A stretch of 6,665 nucleotides of DNA from Bacteroidales bacterium (lineage in GTDB: Bacteria; Bacteroidota; Bacteroidia; Bacteroidales; JAOZQN01): NCBI GenBank assembly GCA_029938985.1, contig JAOZTW010000290.1, positions 1 through 6,665 on the forward strand, in the 5' to 3' direction. The position numbers and the translations under genes were made by a program. This document shows positions 1 through 6,373 of the stretch, piece by piece. Each line of letters opens with the position of its first letter. The first letter of the stretch is position 1. Under the pieces are notes generated by a model. It saw nothing but the letters and a program-made list of their open reading frames with translations. It was not told where the DNA came from and searched no databases.

Positions 1-10
1 TTTGTTATAA

Positions 11-68
11 AAATACATGAAAAAAAGCTATAAACTTTTAAAAGTTTATAGCTTTTTTTCATGTATTT
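11..68. terminator. Perfect 58-bp palindrome, probable bidirectional intrinsic terminator
   Basis: Bases 11-39 are the exact reverse complement of bases 40-68, with no spacer; symmetry breaks at the next pair (A10/C69). Read on the minus strand, an A-run leads into the stem arm AGCTATAAAC, a self-complementary TTTTAAAA centre, the arm GTTTATAGCT and a T-run. That is the layout of a rho-independent terminator ending the primase-helicase transcript, and the same holds on the plus strand, so it could stop converging transcription from the left. The stop codon of the primase-helicase (46-48) and its last seven codons lie within the palindrome. The outer nine base pairs (AAATACATG with CATGTATTT) lie beyond the A/T runs and are not needed for termination. 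Confidence 0.75.
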
Positions 69-2730
69 CAAAATATTCACCGTCATTACGCATAATTCTT
101 CCCGAATTGTTTCTTTTTTCTTCTGGATTAAAAATATAATCTTTGTAATTACAATATAATTGCATTTTCTTTTTAAACTTACTTATCTTTTGCCAGCCTT
201 GTTCTCGTTTTGATAACGAATTTTTAAAACTTTCAAATAATTCATTTTTTGATATTTCTGAATGGAATTTAGTTCCAATAAAATAATCATCAGCCCATGA
301 AATAAAAGACTCTCCAATTTCATATCTTGCATTCCTTTTTTGTATATCCTCCATTGGTGGGTCTATTTTTCCATACTTCATATAAACCTGAATGCAACTT
401 GATGCAAAGTTGTAAAATTTGTTCCATTCGTCCTCGTTGTTATTTAAAAAGAAATCCTTTCCAAACTCTTCACGTGGCGAAACTGTTTTTTCATAACTAT
501 TATTTTCAGTTTTTATGTGATAATAATCTGAAAAACTAACCAAAAACTGTCTCCTTATACTCGAGTCTCCATCGTTTTTCATTACAAAATTAGTAGCAAT
601 TGCTATTTTTGGCGAAATCTCAAATGGAATATCATAATTACTCTTACCTTTTGGATTTACATTGAAATCACCAGTAACTCTTGAAAAAAAGTTTTTAAAT
701 TTTAAGTTTTTTTTAGTATCATCAACATTCACAATCTCTGTGTATTCGGTAGTCCCCTCAAAAATATGATCTTTGTCGAAGTCTTTTTTTCCGTCTATTG
801 TTTTGACATTGCTAATATATTTCAAAGATTTAAAAAATAGTGATTTTCCAGAACCACCATAACTTTTTCCAATTTCACTATCTTTTGCATCCATACCTAT
901 TACAGCCCACGCTTTTGATTCCTGTTTGAATTTGTATGCAAGATAGCCAAATGCACTTAATTTGTTTAACAAATGTAAATTTTGTTCTTTTTTATTATCC
1001 TCTGAAATAACATCTTTTTTCCAATAAATTTTACTTGTGTTTTCTACAAATTTCATAAAACTAAAATCATTATCATTTATCTTAATTTCGTATTTATCAA
1101 GCTGTTTACATGATTTATTTTTTTTGTACTCCTCACTATAATTGACTTCAAAAATTGGTTTTTTCAATAACTTTGGATTTTTACACCTATCTTTTATATC
1201 ATAATTCCAAATATATTTGTCAATATCCTTAATATTAAGTTGTTCAATTTTATTTTTGGTTATCTTCCATGCTTTTTTATTAAAAAATAAATATTGATAA
1301 TCTTCATTAAAATTCTTGAAATCAAATTCATTCGCTCTAATTGTCATATTCATAAGCGAAGATTCATTTGTGATTGTTGTTCTGTATATCTTTTCTTGTA
1401 ATTCTATATCTTTGTATCTCACATAATTATTGACAAAATCTTTTACTTTACTTCGTATTTTTGAAGGTTCAATCTTTTCTACTATTTTATTTTTTATTCT
1501 CAAATAAATATATCCAAATTCATTATTCTTATTTATATATCTGTGAAATCCATTGGTATTAAGAAATTTACAAAAAATCACAGAATTAAACGAATAAGTT
1601 TCTTTTTTCTTTTTCCAGAACATCAATGGCGTCGAAACATTTTTTAATATCTGAAAAAAATCAGAATCAAAATGTTTAAGAAAGTCAGTTACATCTTTAC
1701 ATGACTTACCTCTGAAATCACGTTTGGAGCGAAGTCGCTCATCGAGCCAAATAGTTTTAATATCAATATATTCCAAAGCCATTTTATTGCCCATTTTAAT
1801 ACCAGTTTTGTCAATATCTGGAATGTTGTAAATATCTTTACTTAGGAATTTTAACTGCTTATATTGTTCTTTAGTTAGGGTTGCTGATTCTGAGTTCAAA
1901 CACACTGCATTATATCCGAGTTGTGCAATATTTATTACATCTTTTTCACCACTACAAATAATTACATCAGTCAAATCCTTTGCAAATTCCTTTTCAATCA
2001 TTTCTTGAATTTCTTCCTCCGAATGGTCTAATTCTTCAATATCTAATCGTATTTGTTCCTCAATATCATTTCTTTTGTTATTGTGTTTTTCTTTTATCAT
2101 TTGCATTCCAAAAATAAAATCTTTTGGTTTTTTGCCAAAATGCAAATATTTATATTTTTTATCTGCAAAAGGTTGGTAGAGTTTTTGCCATGTCCCAAAA
2201 TCGTAACAAAATATTGGATACTCCTCCGTACTGCTAAATTTATGACTGTGTTTATCAGATTTTTTTCCTGACGAAATACAACTTACTACAGATTTTAAAT
2301 TGTATTTTTCACAAGTTTCACGTTTTAAGTCTTTACCAAGAAATTTTAATTCCTTGTTTGTGATAGCTTCTTTAAATTCAAAACTAACTGTCTGTTTATT
2401 AACAGATTCGTATATAGGTTTTGGACGAACTAATAAATCGTTTCCATTGACCGCTCCACTACAAAATTTTTCGTTTATCAAAATTAGAGCATGGTGGTAA
2501 TCCATGTTGTTTTCCTCCATTACAATTTCAATTGCATTTCGGGTCTCGCCTCCAAAATCGACAACATAGTATATATTGTTATTTTTGTATAGTCTTGCAG
2601 ATGGTTTTTTTTCTTTTCTCCATGCTACAAAATTTTTGTTTGTTGAAGCGTTGGGATAGTAATGTTTGATAACATCAAATCCACCGTTTGTCTGTTCCAG
2701 AATTTCTTTTTTTGGTATATAGCTTGTCAT
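46..2730 (-). CDS. Primase-helicase replication protein (CHC2-like, Toprim, SF3 helicase)
   Basis: Probable replication initiator that primes and unwinds DNA for the element. Residues about 30-86 align by eye with the DnaG CHC2 zinc domain (EKKPSARL for EKTPSF; DFGGETRNAIEIVME for the GxGGDxIDFVM region), but all Cys/His ligands are missing. Zinc-less versions with a DFG motif are, as I recall, common in primases of Bacteroidota mobile elements. A Toprim domain follows: SGEKD at 260-264, the DxD motif DIDKTG at 305-310, and DVTDFL near 346. Residues about 370-600 are a linker of unclear fold. The helicase has Walker A GGSGKS (625-630), Walker B EIVNVDD (665-671), sensor 1 IAIATNF (709-715) and arginine finger SSIRR (723-727), an arrangement typical of superfamily 3 (D5/poxvirus-like) hexameric helicases. 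The last 80 residues are basic and may be a winged helix. The gene begins 35 bases after the HTH gene, so the two are probably co-transcribed. Domain calls are strong; the precise role is inferred. Confidence 0.9.
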   Translation of the reverse strand: MTSYIPKKEILEQTNGGFDVIKHYYPNASTNKNFVAWRKEKKPSARLYKNNNIYYVVDFGGETRNAIEIVMEENNMDYHHALILINEKFCSGAVNGNDLLVRPKPIYESVNKQTVSFEFKEAITNKELKFLGKDLKRETCEKYNLKSVVSCISSGKKSDKHSHKFSSTEEYPIFCYDFGTWQKLYQPFADKKYKYLHFGKKPKDFIFGMQMIKEKHNNKRNDIEEQIRLDIEELDHSEEEIQEMIEKEFAKDLTDVIICSGEKDVINIAQLGYNAVCLNSESATLTKEQYKQLKFLSKDIYNIPDIDKTGIKMGNKMALEYIDIKTIWLDERLRSKRDFRGKSCKDVTDFLKHFDSDFFQILKNVSTPLMFWKKKKETYSFNSVIFCKFLNTNGFHRYINKNNEFGYIYLRIKNKIVEKIEPSKIRSKVKDFVNNYVRYKDIELQEKIYRTTITNESSLMNMTIRANEFDFKNFNEDYQYLFFNKKAWKITKNKIEQLNIKDIDKYIWNYDIKDRCKNPKLLKKPIFEVNYSEEYKKNKSCKQLDKYEIKINDNDFSFMKFVENTSKIYWKKDVISEDNKKEQNLHLLNKLSAFGYLAYKFKQESKAWAVIGMDAKDSEIGKSYGGSGKSLFFKSLKYISNVKTIDGKKDFDKDHIFEGTTEYTEIVNVDDTKKNLKFKNFFSRVTGDFNVNPKGKSNYDIPFEISPKIAIATNFVMKNDGDSSIRRQFLVSFSDYYHIKTENNSYEKTVSPREEFGKDFFLNNNEDEWNKFYNFASSCIQVYMKYGKIDPPMEDIQKRNARYEIGESFISWADDYFIGTKFHSEISKNELFESFKNSLSKREQGWQKISKFKKKMQLYCNYKDYIFNPEEKRNNSGRIMRNDGEYFEIHEKKL

Positions 2731-2765
2731 TTTATAAAAAAAAGTTATAATTTGTTCTATTTAAT

Positions 2766-3005
2766 TTAAACTGTATCTAAATATCTGTTAATTTCTTTTC
2801 GTAAAATTTTACGGTTTGGTTCAATTTTTATTAATTTATTCTCTATTAAAGCGTTAAGTTTTTCATAACCTATTCCAATTTCTTTTCTTGCTTGATTTTT
2901 TGACAATAATACTCTATTGGCATCTTCTTCATTTAGTTCTTTTACAGCTTCCTTTATTAGTTTTTTAAACTCCTTTTTAGTTACTGTAAATGTTATTGTT
3001 TCCAT
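2766..3005 (-). CDS. Small excisionase/MerR-like helix-turn-helix protein
   Basis: A 79-aa protein with a charged N-terminal helix (about residues 8-28) and a C-terminal DNA-binding region. Residues about 33-76, including LLSKNQARKEIGIGYEKLNA, LIENKLIKIEPNRK and EINRYL, follow the pattern of the HTH_17/excisionase family: a Ser-rich turn, the recognition helix ending in LI, a short basic wing and a final R/E-I-xRYL helix. In Bacteroidota mobile elements such proteins often sit directly before the replication primase, as here. Possible roles are origin binding, regulation of this operon, or excision. No integrase is visible in the window, so regulation or replication seems likelier than excision. 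The start is ATG after an A-rich leader without a Shine-Dalgarno; a candidate promoter lies about 50 bases upstream. Confidence 0.8.
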   Translation of the reverse strand: METITFTVTKKEFKKLIKEAVKELNEEDANRVLLSKNQARKEIGIGYEKLNALIENKLIKIEPNRKILRKEINRYLDTV

Positions 3006-3056
3006 TTGTGAAATTTTAATTGTTAAATACTTTTTTTGGTGGTTTGTTTGGTTAGT

Positions 3057-3085
3057 TAAAGATAGTATTTTATTTTTTTCGCAAA
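3057..3085 (-). promoter_or_regulatory. Candidate Bacteroidota-type promoter for the HTH and primase genes
   Basis: On the minus strand TTTG (3082-3085) is followed after 17 bases by TATCTTTA (3057-3064). This matches the -33 TTTG and -7 TAnnTTTG form described for Bacteroides and Flavobacterium, with the last G replaced by A. Transcription would start near 3050, giving a leader of roughly 45 bases before the ATG of the 79-aa HTH protein. In such AT-rich DNA partial matches arise often, so position and spacing carry most of the weight. Confidence 0.45.
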
Positions 3086-3147
3086 AATGTTATTAGTTGT
3101 TTAAATTGTTTATGTTGTTGATTAGTAAGATAAATATGTTTTTATAG

Positions 3148-3196
3148 TTTGCAGTTCCCGTCCACCATCAAACTTGATGACTTGCAGAACTGCAAA
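3148..3196. repeat. Nested inverted-repeat site, possible origin or regulatory hairpin
   Basis: The 10-base arms TTTGCAGTTC (3148-3157) and GAACTGCAAA (3187-3196) are exact reverse complements. Between them CATCAA (3166-3171) and TTGATG (3174-3179) form a second perfect inverted repeat. The right arm also overlaps a third one, TTGCAG-AA-CTGCAA (3182-3195). CTGCAA at 3190-3195 can therefore pair with either of two TTGCAG copies (3149-3154 or 3182-3187), giving two mutually exclusive folds. The site is visibly richer in G and C than its surroundings and lies seven bases past the stop of the coiled-coil gene. No T-run follows on either strand, so it does not look like an intrinsic terminator. 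Candidates are a replication origin or nick site, a recombination site, an operator, or a structured small RNA/leader. The sequence alone does not decide. Confidence 0.7.
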
Positions 3197-3202
3197 AAAT
3201 AA

Positions 3203-4147
3203 TTATACTTTTTTATTGTTGATGTCTTGAAATGCCTCCAAAAGTTTTTTGTTTTGAATATCTTGAATATTCAACATATTTTTTTGATTGACTTCATTGA
3301 GTTTGTCTCTGTGTTCATTTTTTAGTTCATTTGTTTTGTCTTTAAATTCAACTTTCAAATCTTTTATTTTTTCGGAGAACTTACTTTCTGATTTTTCCAA
3401 AATTTCAATTCTTTGAGTTTGGATTTTTGCTAACGATTGCAGTTCTTTGATTTCTATGTTTTGTTCTTGTGCTTTTTGTTTGTAGTTATCGTGTTCAGAT
3501 GTTAATTTTTCAATGTATTTCTTTTTTTCAACAAGCTCACCATTTAGTTTTTCTATTTGAAGTAGTTTTTTATCAATAGCTTCTTTGAGTTCTGTATTTT
3601 TAGCATCTATTTTTTTGTTTTCAATCTGCAACAACCTAAGAGCCTCATTTGCATTATTAATTTCCTTTTCTAAATCGTCCGTTTTGAAACCTAAATCACC
3701 AACGTTAATTTCTAATTCGTTTTTTTGTTCTTTTAGTTCTTTTATAAAATCGTCTTTTTGTGAACTTTGTTCAGTGAGTGTACTTAGTTCATTTTTTATT
3801 GAACTAAGTTTACTGATTAACTCTTCTTCTTGTTTTTTAACATTGCTCAAAAAATTTATTATTTGTGGCAATACTTCCTCTCCTGAATAAGCTACATGTA
3901 CCTGTATATCTGGTGATATTAAATTATTTGTCCTTTCATAGTGACAAACATCAATTAATGTACTGCCGTAGCTCGTTGTGATTGTACGGATAGTCTCTTT
4001 TTTTATCAATCCCGAAAGATTTGCTTTTTTTGGTGCTACATGTTTGGGATATTTTTCTGTCAAGTATTTGATAAACGGACTTTGAGGCATATAAGCATCA
4101 AGTAGCTTTACTATTCTTTTATCATTGTTTTTTTGTGTGGTTTCCAT
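3203..4147 (-). CDS. Coiled-coil protein of unknown function (314 aa)
   Basis: I do not recognise the family. Residues 1-100 form a compact, mixed region with no motif I can name; it includes a stretch with Thr/Ser and Tyr (ETIRTITTSYGSTLIDVCHY, 51-70). Residues about 103-300 are almost entirely charged heptad-like helix rich in Lys, Glu, Leu, Ile, Asn and Gln, with a possible break around 148-155 (NVGDLGFK). There is no signal peptide or membrane segment, so it is probably cytoplasmic and oligomeric. A globular head with a long coiled-coil tail recalls plasmid proteins such as KfrA, but I see no clear helix-turn-helix in the head, so this is only an analogy. The start lies 11 bases after the stop of the basic 121-aa gene, suggesting it is the last gene of that operon; the structured intergenic site follows. 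Confidence 0.8.
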   Translation of the reverse strand: METTQKNNDKRIVKLLDAYMPQSPFIKYLTEKYPKHVAPKKANLSGLIKKETIRTITTSYGSTLIDVCHYERTNNLISPDIQVHVAYSGEEVLPQIINFLSNVKKQEEELISKLSSIKNELSTLTEQSSQKDDFIKELKEQKNELEINVGDLGFKTDDLEKEINNANEALRLLQIENKKIDAKNTELKEAIDKKLLQIEKLNGELVEKKKYIEKLTSEHDNYKQKAQEQNIEIKELQSLAKIQTQRIEILEKSESKFSEKIKDLKVEFKDKTNELKNEHRDKLNEVNQKNMLNIQDIQNKKLLEAFQDINNKKV

Positions 4148-4158
4148 TGTTTTTAGAT

Positions 4159-4524
4159 TTAATTAAAAATATTAAAATTTATTTTTACTTGTTTTTTCTG
4201 TTTTGGAATTTGTTTTGGTTTTGGTTTTGGTTTCCTTACTTTATTTACATAAATTATTTGTTCCTCCGAAAACAGATTATTTTGTTTAACAGGTAGAAAT
4301 CCTGTCATGCCTTTTCTTTTTATTTTGTTTTGAAAATATTGAAAATCAACTTTTTTAAAGGTATTATTTTGTAAAAAAAACTTTCTTATAGTTGCAATTT
4401 TCATTTTCTTTAAATCACCCACTTTTTTCTTTCTTGTTCTTAAAATTCTCACTGTTTTTTTTGTTAAGTCTATAATAACCAAAAAACTATGCTTTCTTTT
4501 ATGTTTAAAATATATAAAATTCAT
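4159..4524 (-). CDS. Very basic 121-aa protein with Lys-Pro tail, function unknown
   Basis: A strongly cationic protein: the first half carries clusters such as KHKRKHS and RTRKKK, and residues about 97-114 (RKPKPKPKQIPKQKKQVK) form an extended Lys-Pro tail. Residues 11-29 (KHSFLVIIDLTKKTVRILR) read as two beta strands (SFLVIIDL, TVRIL) joined by a turn; there is no membrane segment. The composition suggests nucleic-acid binding, but no family is recognised. Its start lies 20 bases inside the upstream 91-aa gene, and no other Met is available before residue 41, so the overlap appears real and translation is probably coupled. The Lys-Pro tail is encoded by a TTTTGG hexamer repeated three times (4213-4230), which could change length in steps of two residues. 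Confidence 0.7.
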   Translation of the reverse strand: MNFIYFKHKRKHSFLVIIDLTKKTVRILRTRKKKVGDLKKMKIATIRKFFLQNNTFKKVDFQYFQNKIKRKGMTGFLPVKQNNLFSEEQIIYVNKVRKPKPKPKQIPKQKKQVKINFNIFN

Positions 4525-4780
4525 TTGTAGTTTGTTTTTTGTTAGATTCTATTTCTTTGTAGTTTTTTGTAAATAAGACTAATTTTTTGAAGTATAAATT
4601 ATCAAAAGCATAACAAGCCTGTTGCTTTGCTTTTATTGTTTTGTATCCTGAGCGAGATTTAGTACTGTTGTGCTTTTTGCAATATCGCACACTTTTTTCT
4701 TTCGTATAAAAAACACAATCACTGCACGAAAAAAGTTCCAGCATTTTTTCTCTTATTGTTTTTTCAAAAAGTAGTTCCAT
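4505..4780 (-). CDS. Small Cys-rich, putative zinc-binding protein (91 aa)
   Basis: Four cysteines and a histidine are arranged C19-x2-C22-x11-C34-x2-H37, with C56 further on (ACYAF). This suggests a small zinc (less likely iron-sulphur) site; similar short CxxC...C...CxxF proteins occur widely in phages and mobile elements, from general knowledge. The remainder is basic and rich in Lys and aromatic residues, with no membrane segment. I cannot assign a family. The ATG at 4778-4780 overlaps the end of the 387-aa gene by 17 bases; a second Met at residue 13 (4742-4744) would remove the overlap and still keep all the cysteines, so the true start could be there. The 3' end overlaps the basic 121-aa gene by 20 bases. 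Confidence 0.7.
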   Translation of the reverse strand: MELLFEKTIREKMLELFSCSDCVFYTKEKSVRYCKKHNSTKSRSGYKTIKAKQQACYAFDNLYFKKLVLFTKNYKEIESNKKQTTNEFYIF

Positions 4781-5927
4781 TGTTTAAGGCTAAAAATGTC
4801 GAGTCTATTATTTCATTTATTCTTGGTTCTGATATATTTTTATTCAGCACACTGTCTTTAATTATGTCTCTTCTGTACTCAAAAATTTTGCAATTATTAT
4901 TATTTTCATAAATATTTATAAAAGCATCAATCTCGTCTTCGCTATAGAAAAGGCTAACTGTTGTCTGTTCTTGTTCTTGTGGCATCTTGTTCACTTTATA
5001 ACGTGCATAAAAAAAGATACCAATAAGTGTTGAAACAAAAAGAAACAACAATATAACAGTCCTTTTAATTTTTTTTATTAATCTCTGGTGTTCCTTTTTT
5101 TCTTCTTTTATTTTGGAGGAAGTATGTCCTGCTTTTTGTTTATTAATCCAAACTGGAATTTCATTTTCTAAAAGGATTAAATCTGCAATATTTTGCGATT
5201 TTGCTTTTTGAACACATTTATTGTAGAATAATCTAACATCATTTTCATTCTTTTGCTCTGTATTATTTTTTAATATTTTGTCCAAAGCAACCTCAATACT
5301 ATTTAATATTTTTTTATAGTTACCACTAAATTCGTAAGATTTTTTTTCTATGGGAACTTTGTACAAATAATGTTCTTTTTTATATATTATTTTTCTTATC
5401 GAACCGTTTTTATTTATTTCAATTTTTAATTTATCAGCAGAATTATCGCTTTGTTTAACAAAATTGTCGCTATTTTCAGCAGAATTGTCGCTATTTTCAG
5501 CAGAATTGTCGCTATTTTTAGCAGAATTGTAGCTGTTTTTAGCAAAATTGTAGCTGTTTTTAGCAAAATTGTAGCTGTTTTCAGCAGAATTGTAGCTGTT
5601 TTCAAGAAAAGTGCTATATTTCTTTGATAAAACTTTGGAATGAGTAGCAAATGTTTTTGGTATATTTTTTATCTGTTTAGAAAGATGCTCAGATATATAA
5701 TCTCCTGCCTCGCTTTTTTCAAAAGCAGAGTAAGATATAATTGTAAGATTTGCGTCCATCTCGGTAGATGGTAGGGGATAGGTGGTTTTTGAAAAAATAG
5801 ATGATAAATTTTTATCAGTAGTATAAACAAAATCCATCGTTTGAATTACAAAATAGATGTCTTTACCTGTCTTATTTTTTAATAAAGCCATCATATATAT
5901 AATCGTAAACTTAAGTTGTTCTATCAT
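4764..5927 (-). CDS. Single-span membrane protein with eight 7-residue repeats (387 aa)
   Basis: Family not recognised. Residues 1-105 form an N-terminal region with a moderately hydrophobic start (LKFTIIYMMALL, 5-16) that is too short and polar to be a convincing signal peptide. Residues 109-164 are eight tandem heptads of the form (E/K)NS(Y/D)N(S/F)A: four Tyr units, then four Asp units. A mixed, Lys-rich region follows (165-288), then one membrane helix at about 291-308 (VILLFLFVSTLIGIFFYA) preceded by KKIKR. The positive-inside rule puts the N-terminal 290 residues, with the repeats, in the cytoplasm and the acidic C-terminal 75 residues in the periplasm. Its ATG overlaps the upstream stop as ATGA, a typical coupled arrangement. 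A role in a membrane complex with the neighbouring 149- and 68-aa proteins is an inference from context only. Confidence 0.8.
   Translation of the reverse strand: MIEQLKFTIIYMMALLKNKTGKDIYFVIQTMDFVYTTDKNLSSIFSKTTYPLPSTEMDANLTIISYSAFEKSEAGDYISEHLSKQIKNIPKTFATHSKVLSKKYSTFLENSYNSAENSYNFAKNSYNFAKNSYNSAKNSDNSAENSDNSAENSDNFVKQSDNSADKLKIEINKNGSIRKIIYKKEHYLYKVPIEKKSYEFSGNYKKILNSIEVALDKILKNNTEQKNENDVRLFYNKCVQKAKSQNIADLILLENEIPVWINKQKAGHTSSKIKEEKKEHQRLIKKIKRTVILLFLFVSTLIGIFFYARYKVNKMPQEQEQTTVSLFYSEDEIDAFINIYENNNNCKIFEYRRDIIKDSVLNKNISEPRINEIIDSTFLALNNGTTF
5436..5603 (-). repeat. Eight in-frame 21-bp tandem repeats
   Basis: Eight consecutive 21-base units lie inside the 387-aa membrane protein gene. On the plus strand the commonest forms are AGCAGAATTGTCGCTATTTT plus one base, and AGCAAAATTGTAGCTGTTTT plus one base. 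The six units from 5478 to 5603 differ at only a few positions; the two at 5436-5477 are more diverged. Two sub-families are visible: the Tyr units use GTAGCTGTT and the Asp units GTCGCTATT, with the Asn codon change linked to the Tyr/Asp change. This points to block-wise duplication. Because the unit is a multiple of three, gain or loss changes protein length without a frameshift. Confidence 0.95.
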
Positions 5928-6373
5928 TTTTTTAATGTATTAGAAATTAAATTAATAAAATTAATTATATCTGTAAAATTAAGATATATTACAAGTATAA
6001 GTAGTATAAGAATGAGCCAAAACATAACTTTCGCTATAACACTCTTAAAAATCTGTTTGTAAGTCCATACTCCTATATTAAGTATAAAAAGCTCCCAAAT
6101 AACTTTTATACAAAAGAATTTCCAAAATATAATTACTACAATAATATAGCAATTTGCAAGCAACAAATCCACTGCAAGCATTACTACAAATAGCAGATAC
6201 CAAACAACTATGGCTATTGTTATTACCCATACAACATTTCCTTTTATTTGTGTTTTATTATGCCACTTATAGAGCAAGAACCATTCTAAGTGGATTTTGC
6301 CAAAATCTATTTCAAATGGCGTTCTGTCTTCCACCTCTTCGTAGGGTGTGAAATTTAAAAAATTGTTTTCCAT
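5924..6373 (-). CDS. Multi-pass membrane protein of unknown function (149 aa)
   Basis: An acidic, soluble N-terminus (about residues 1-44) is followed by roughly three hydrophobic segments: 47-69 (VVWVITIAIVVWYLLFVVML core), 73-98 and 113-133 (VIAKVMFWLILILLILVIYL). A short tail ends in KK. There is no cleavable signal peptide and no catalytic motif that I can see, so it is most likely an inner-membrane protein. Family unknown; a small holin, an entry-exclusion protein and a phage assembly protein all have comparable layouts, and none can be preferred. Its ATG lies 19 bases inside the 68-aa gene, and the next Met is not until residue 65, so the overlap is probably real. Its TGA stop overlaps the next ATG by four bases. 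Confidence 0.75.
   Translation of the reverse strand: MENNFLNFTPYEEVEDRTPFEIDFGKIHLEWFLLYKWHNKTQIKGNVVWVITIAIVVWYLLFVVMLAVDLLLANCYIIVVIIFWKFFCIKVIWELFILNIGVWTYKQIFKSVIAKVMFWLILILLILVIYLNFTDIINFINLISNTLKK

Larger units (their letters stand above)
3006..3202. other. Intergenic region between the coiled-coil gene and the replication module
   Basis: These 197 bases are the only sizeable non-coding gap in the window. They separate two blocks of minus-strand genes. From the coiled-coil gene onward they contain the nested inverted-repeat site (3148-3196), a very AT-rich stretch without convincing iterons (3086-3147; TTGTTTA occurs twice near 3100), the candidate promoter (3057-3085) and an A-rich leader before the HTH start codon. 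I find no terminator for the upstream genes here, so read-through into the replication module is possible. Confidence 0.8.

Noticed and set aside
11..68. Hairpin telomere of a linear element as a firm call
   Set aside because: Sequence continues without symmetry on both sides, no protelomerase is visible, and the inner part is well explained as a terminator. Kept only as an alternative in the findings.
327..539. Plus-strand frames inside the primase-helicase gene (also 2053-2271 and 2300-2500)
   Set aside because: All lie antisense within a gene with clear Toprim and SF3 motifs. Their compositions are the shadow of AT-rich coding sequence and show no motif.
3148..3196. Intrinsic terminator of the coiled-coil gene
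   Set aside because: Neither strand has a T-run after the stem, and the inner arms form their own hairpins.
3585..3890. Plus-strand 101-codon frame rich in Ser, Phe and Leu
   Set aside because: Antisense shadow of the Lys/Glu/Asn-rich coiled coil; the Ser/Phe/Leu richness is the expected complement of Lys/Glu codons.
5436..5603. CRISPR array
   Set aside because: The 21-bp units are contiguous, with no unique spacers, and lie in frame within a coding region; no cas gene is present.
5426..5650. A 74-codon minus-strand frame inside the repeat region with a KTATILL-type hydrophobic repeat
   Set aside because: It is the 21-bp array read in another frame; a repeat whose length is a multiple of three stays open in several frames. 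The 387-aa frame continues far on both sides and is overlapped cleanly by its neighbours.
6154..6351. Plus-strand 65-codon frame
   Set aside because: Antisense to the multi-pass membrane protein, with no supporting start context or motif.
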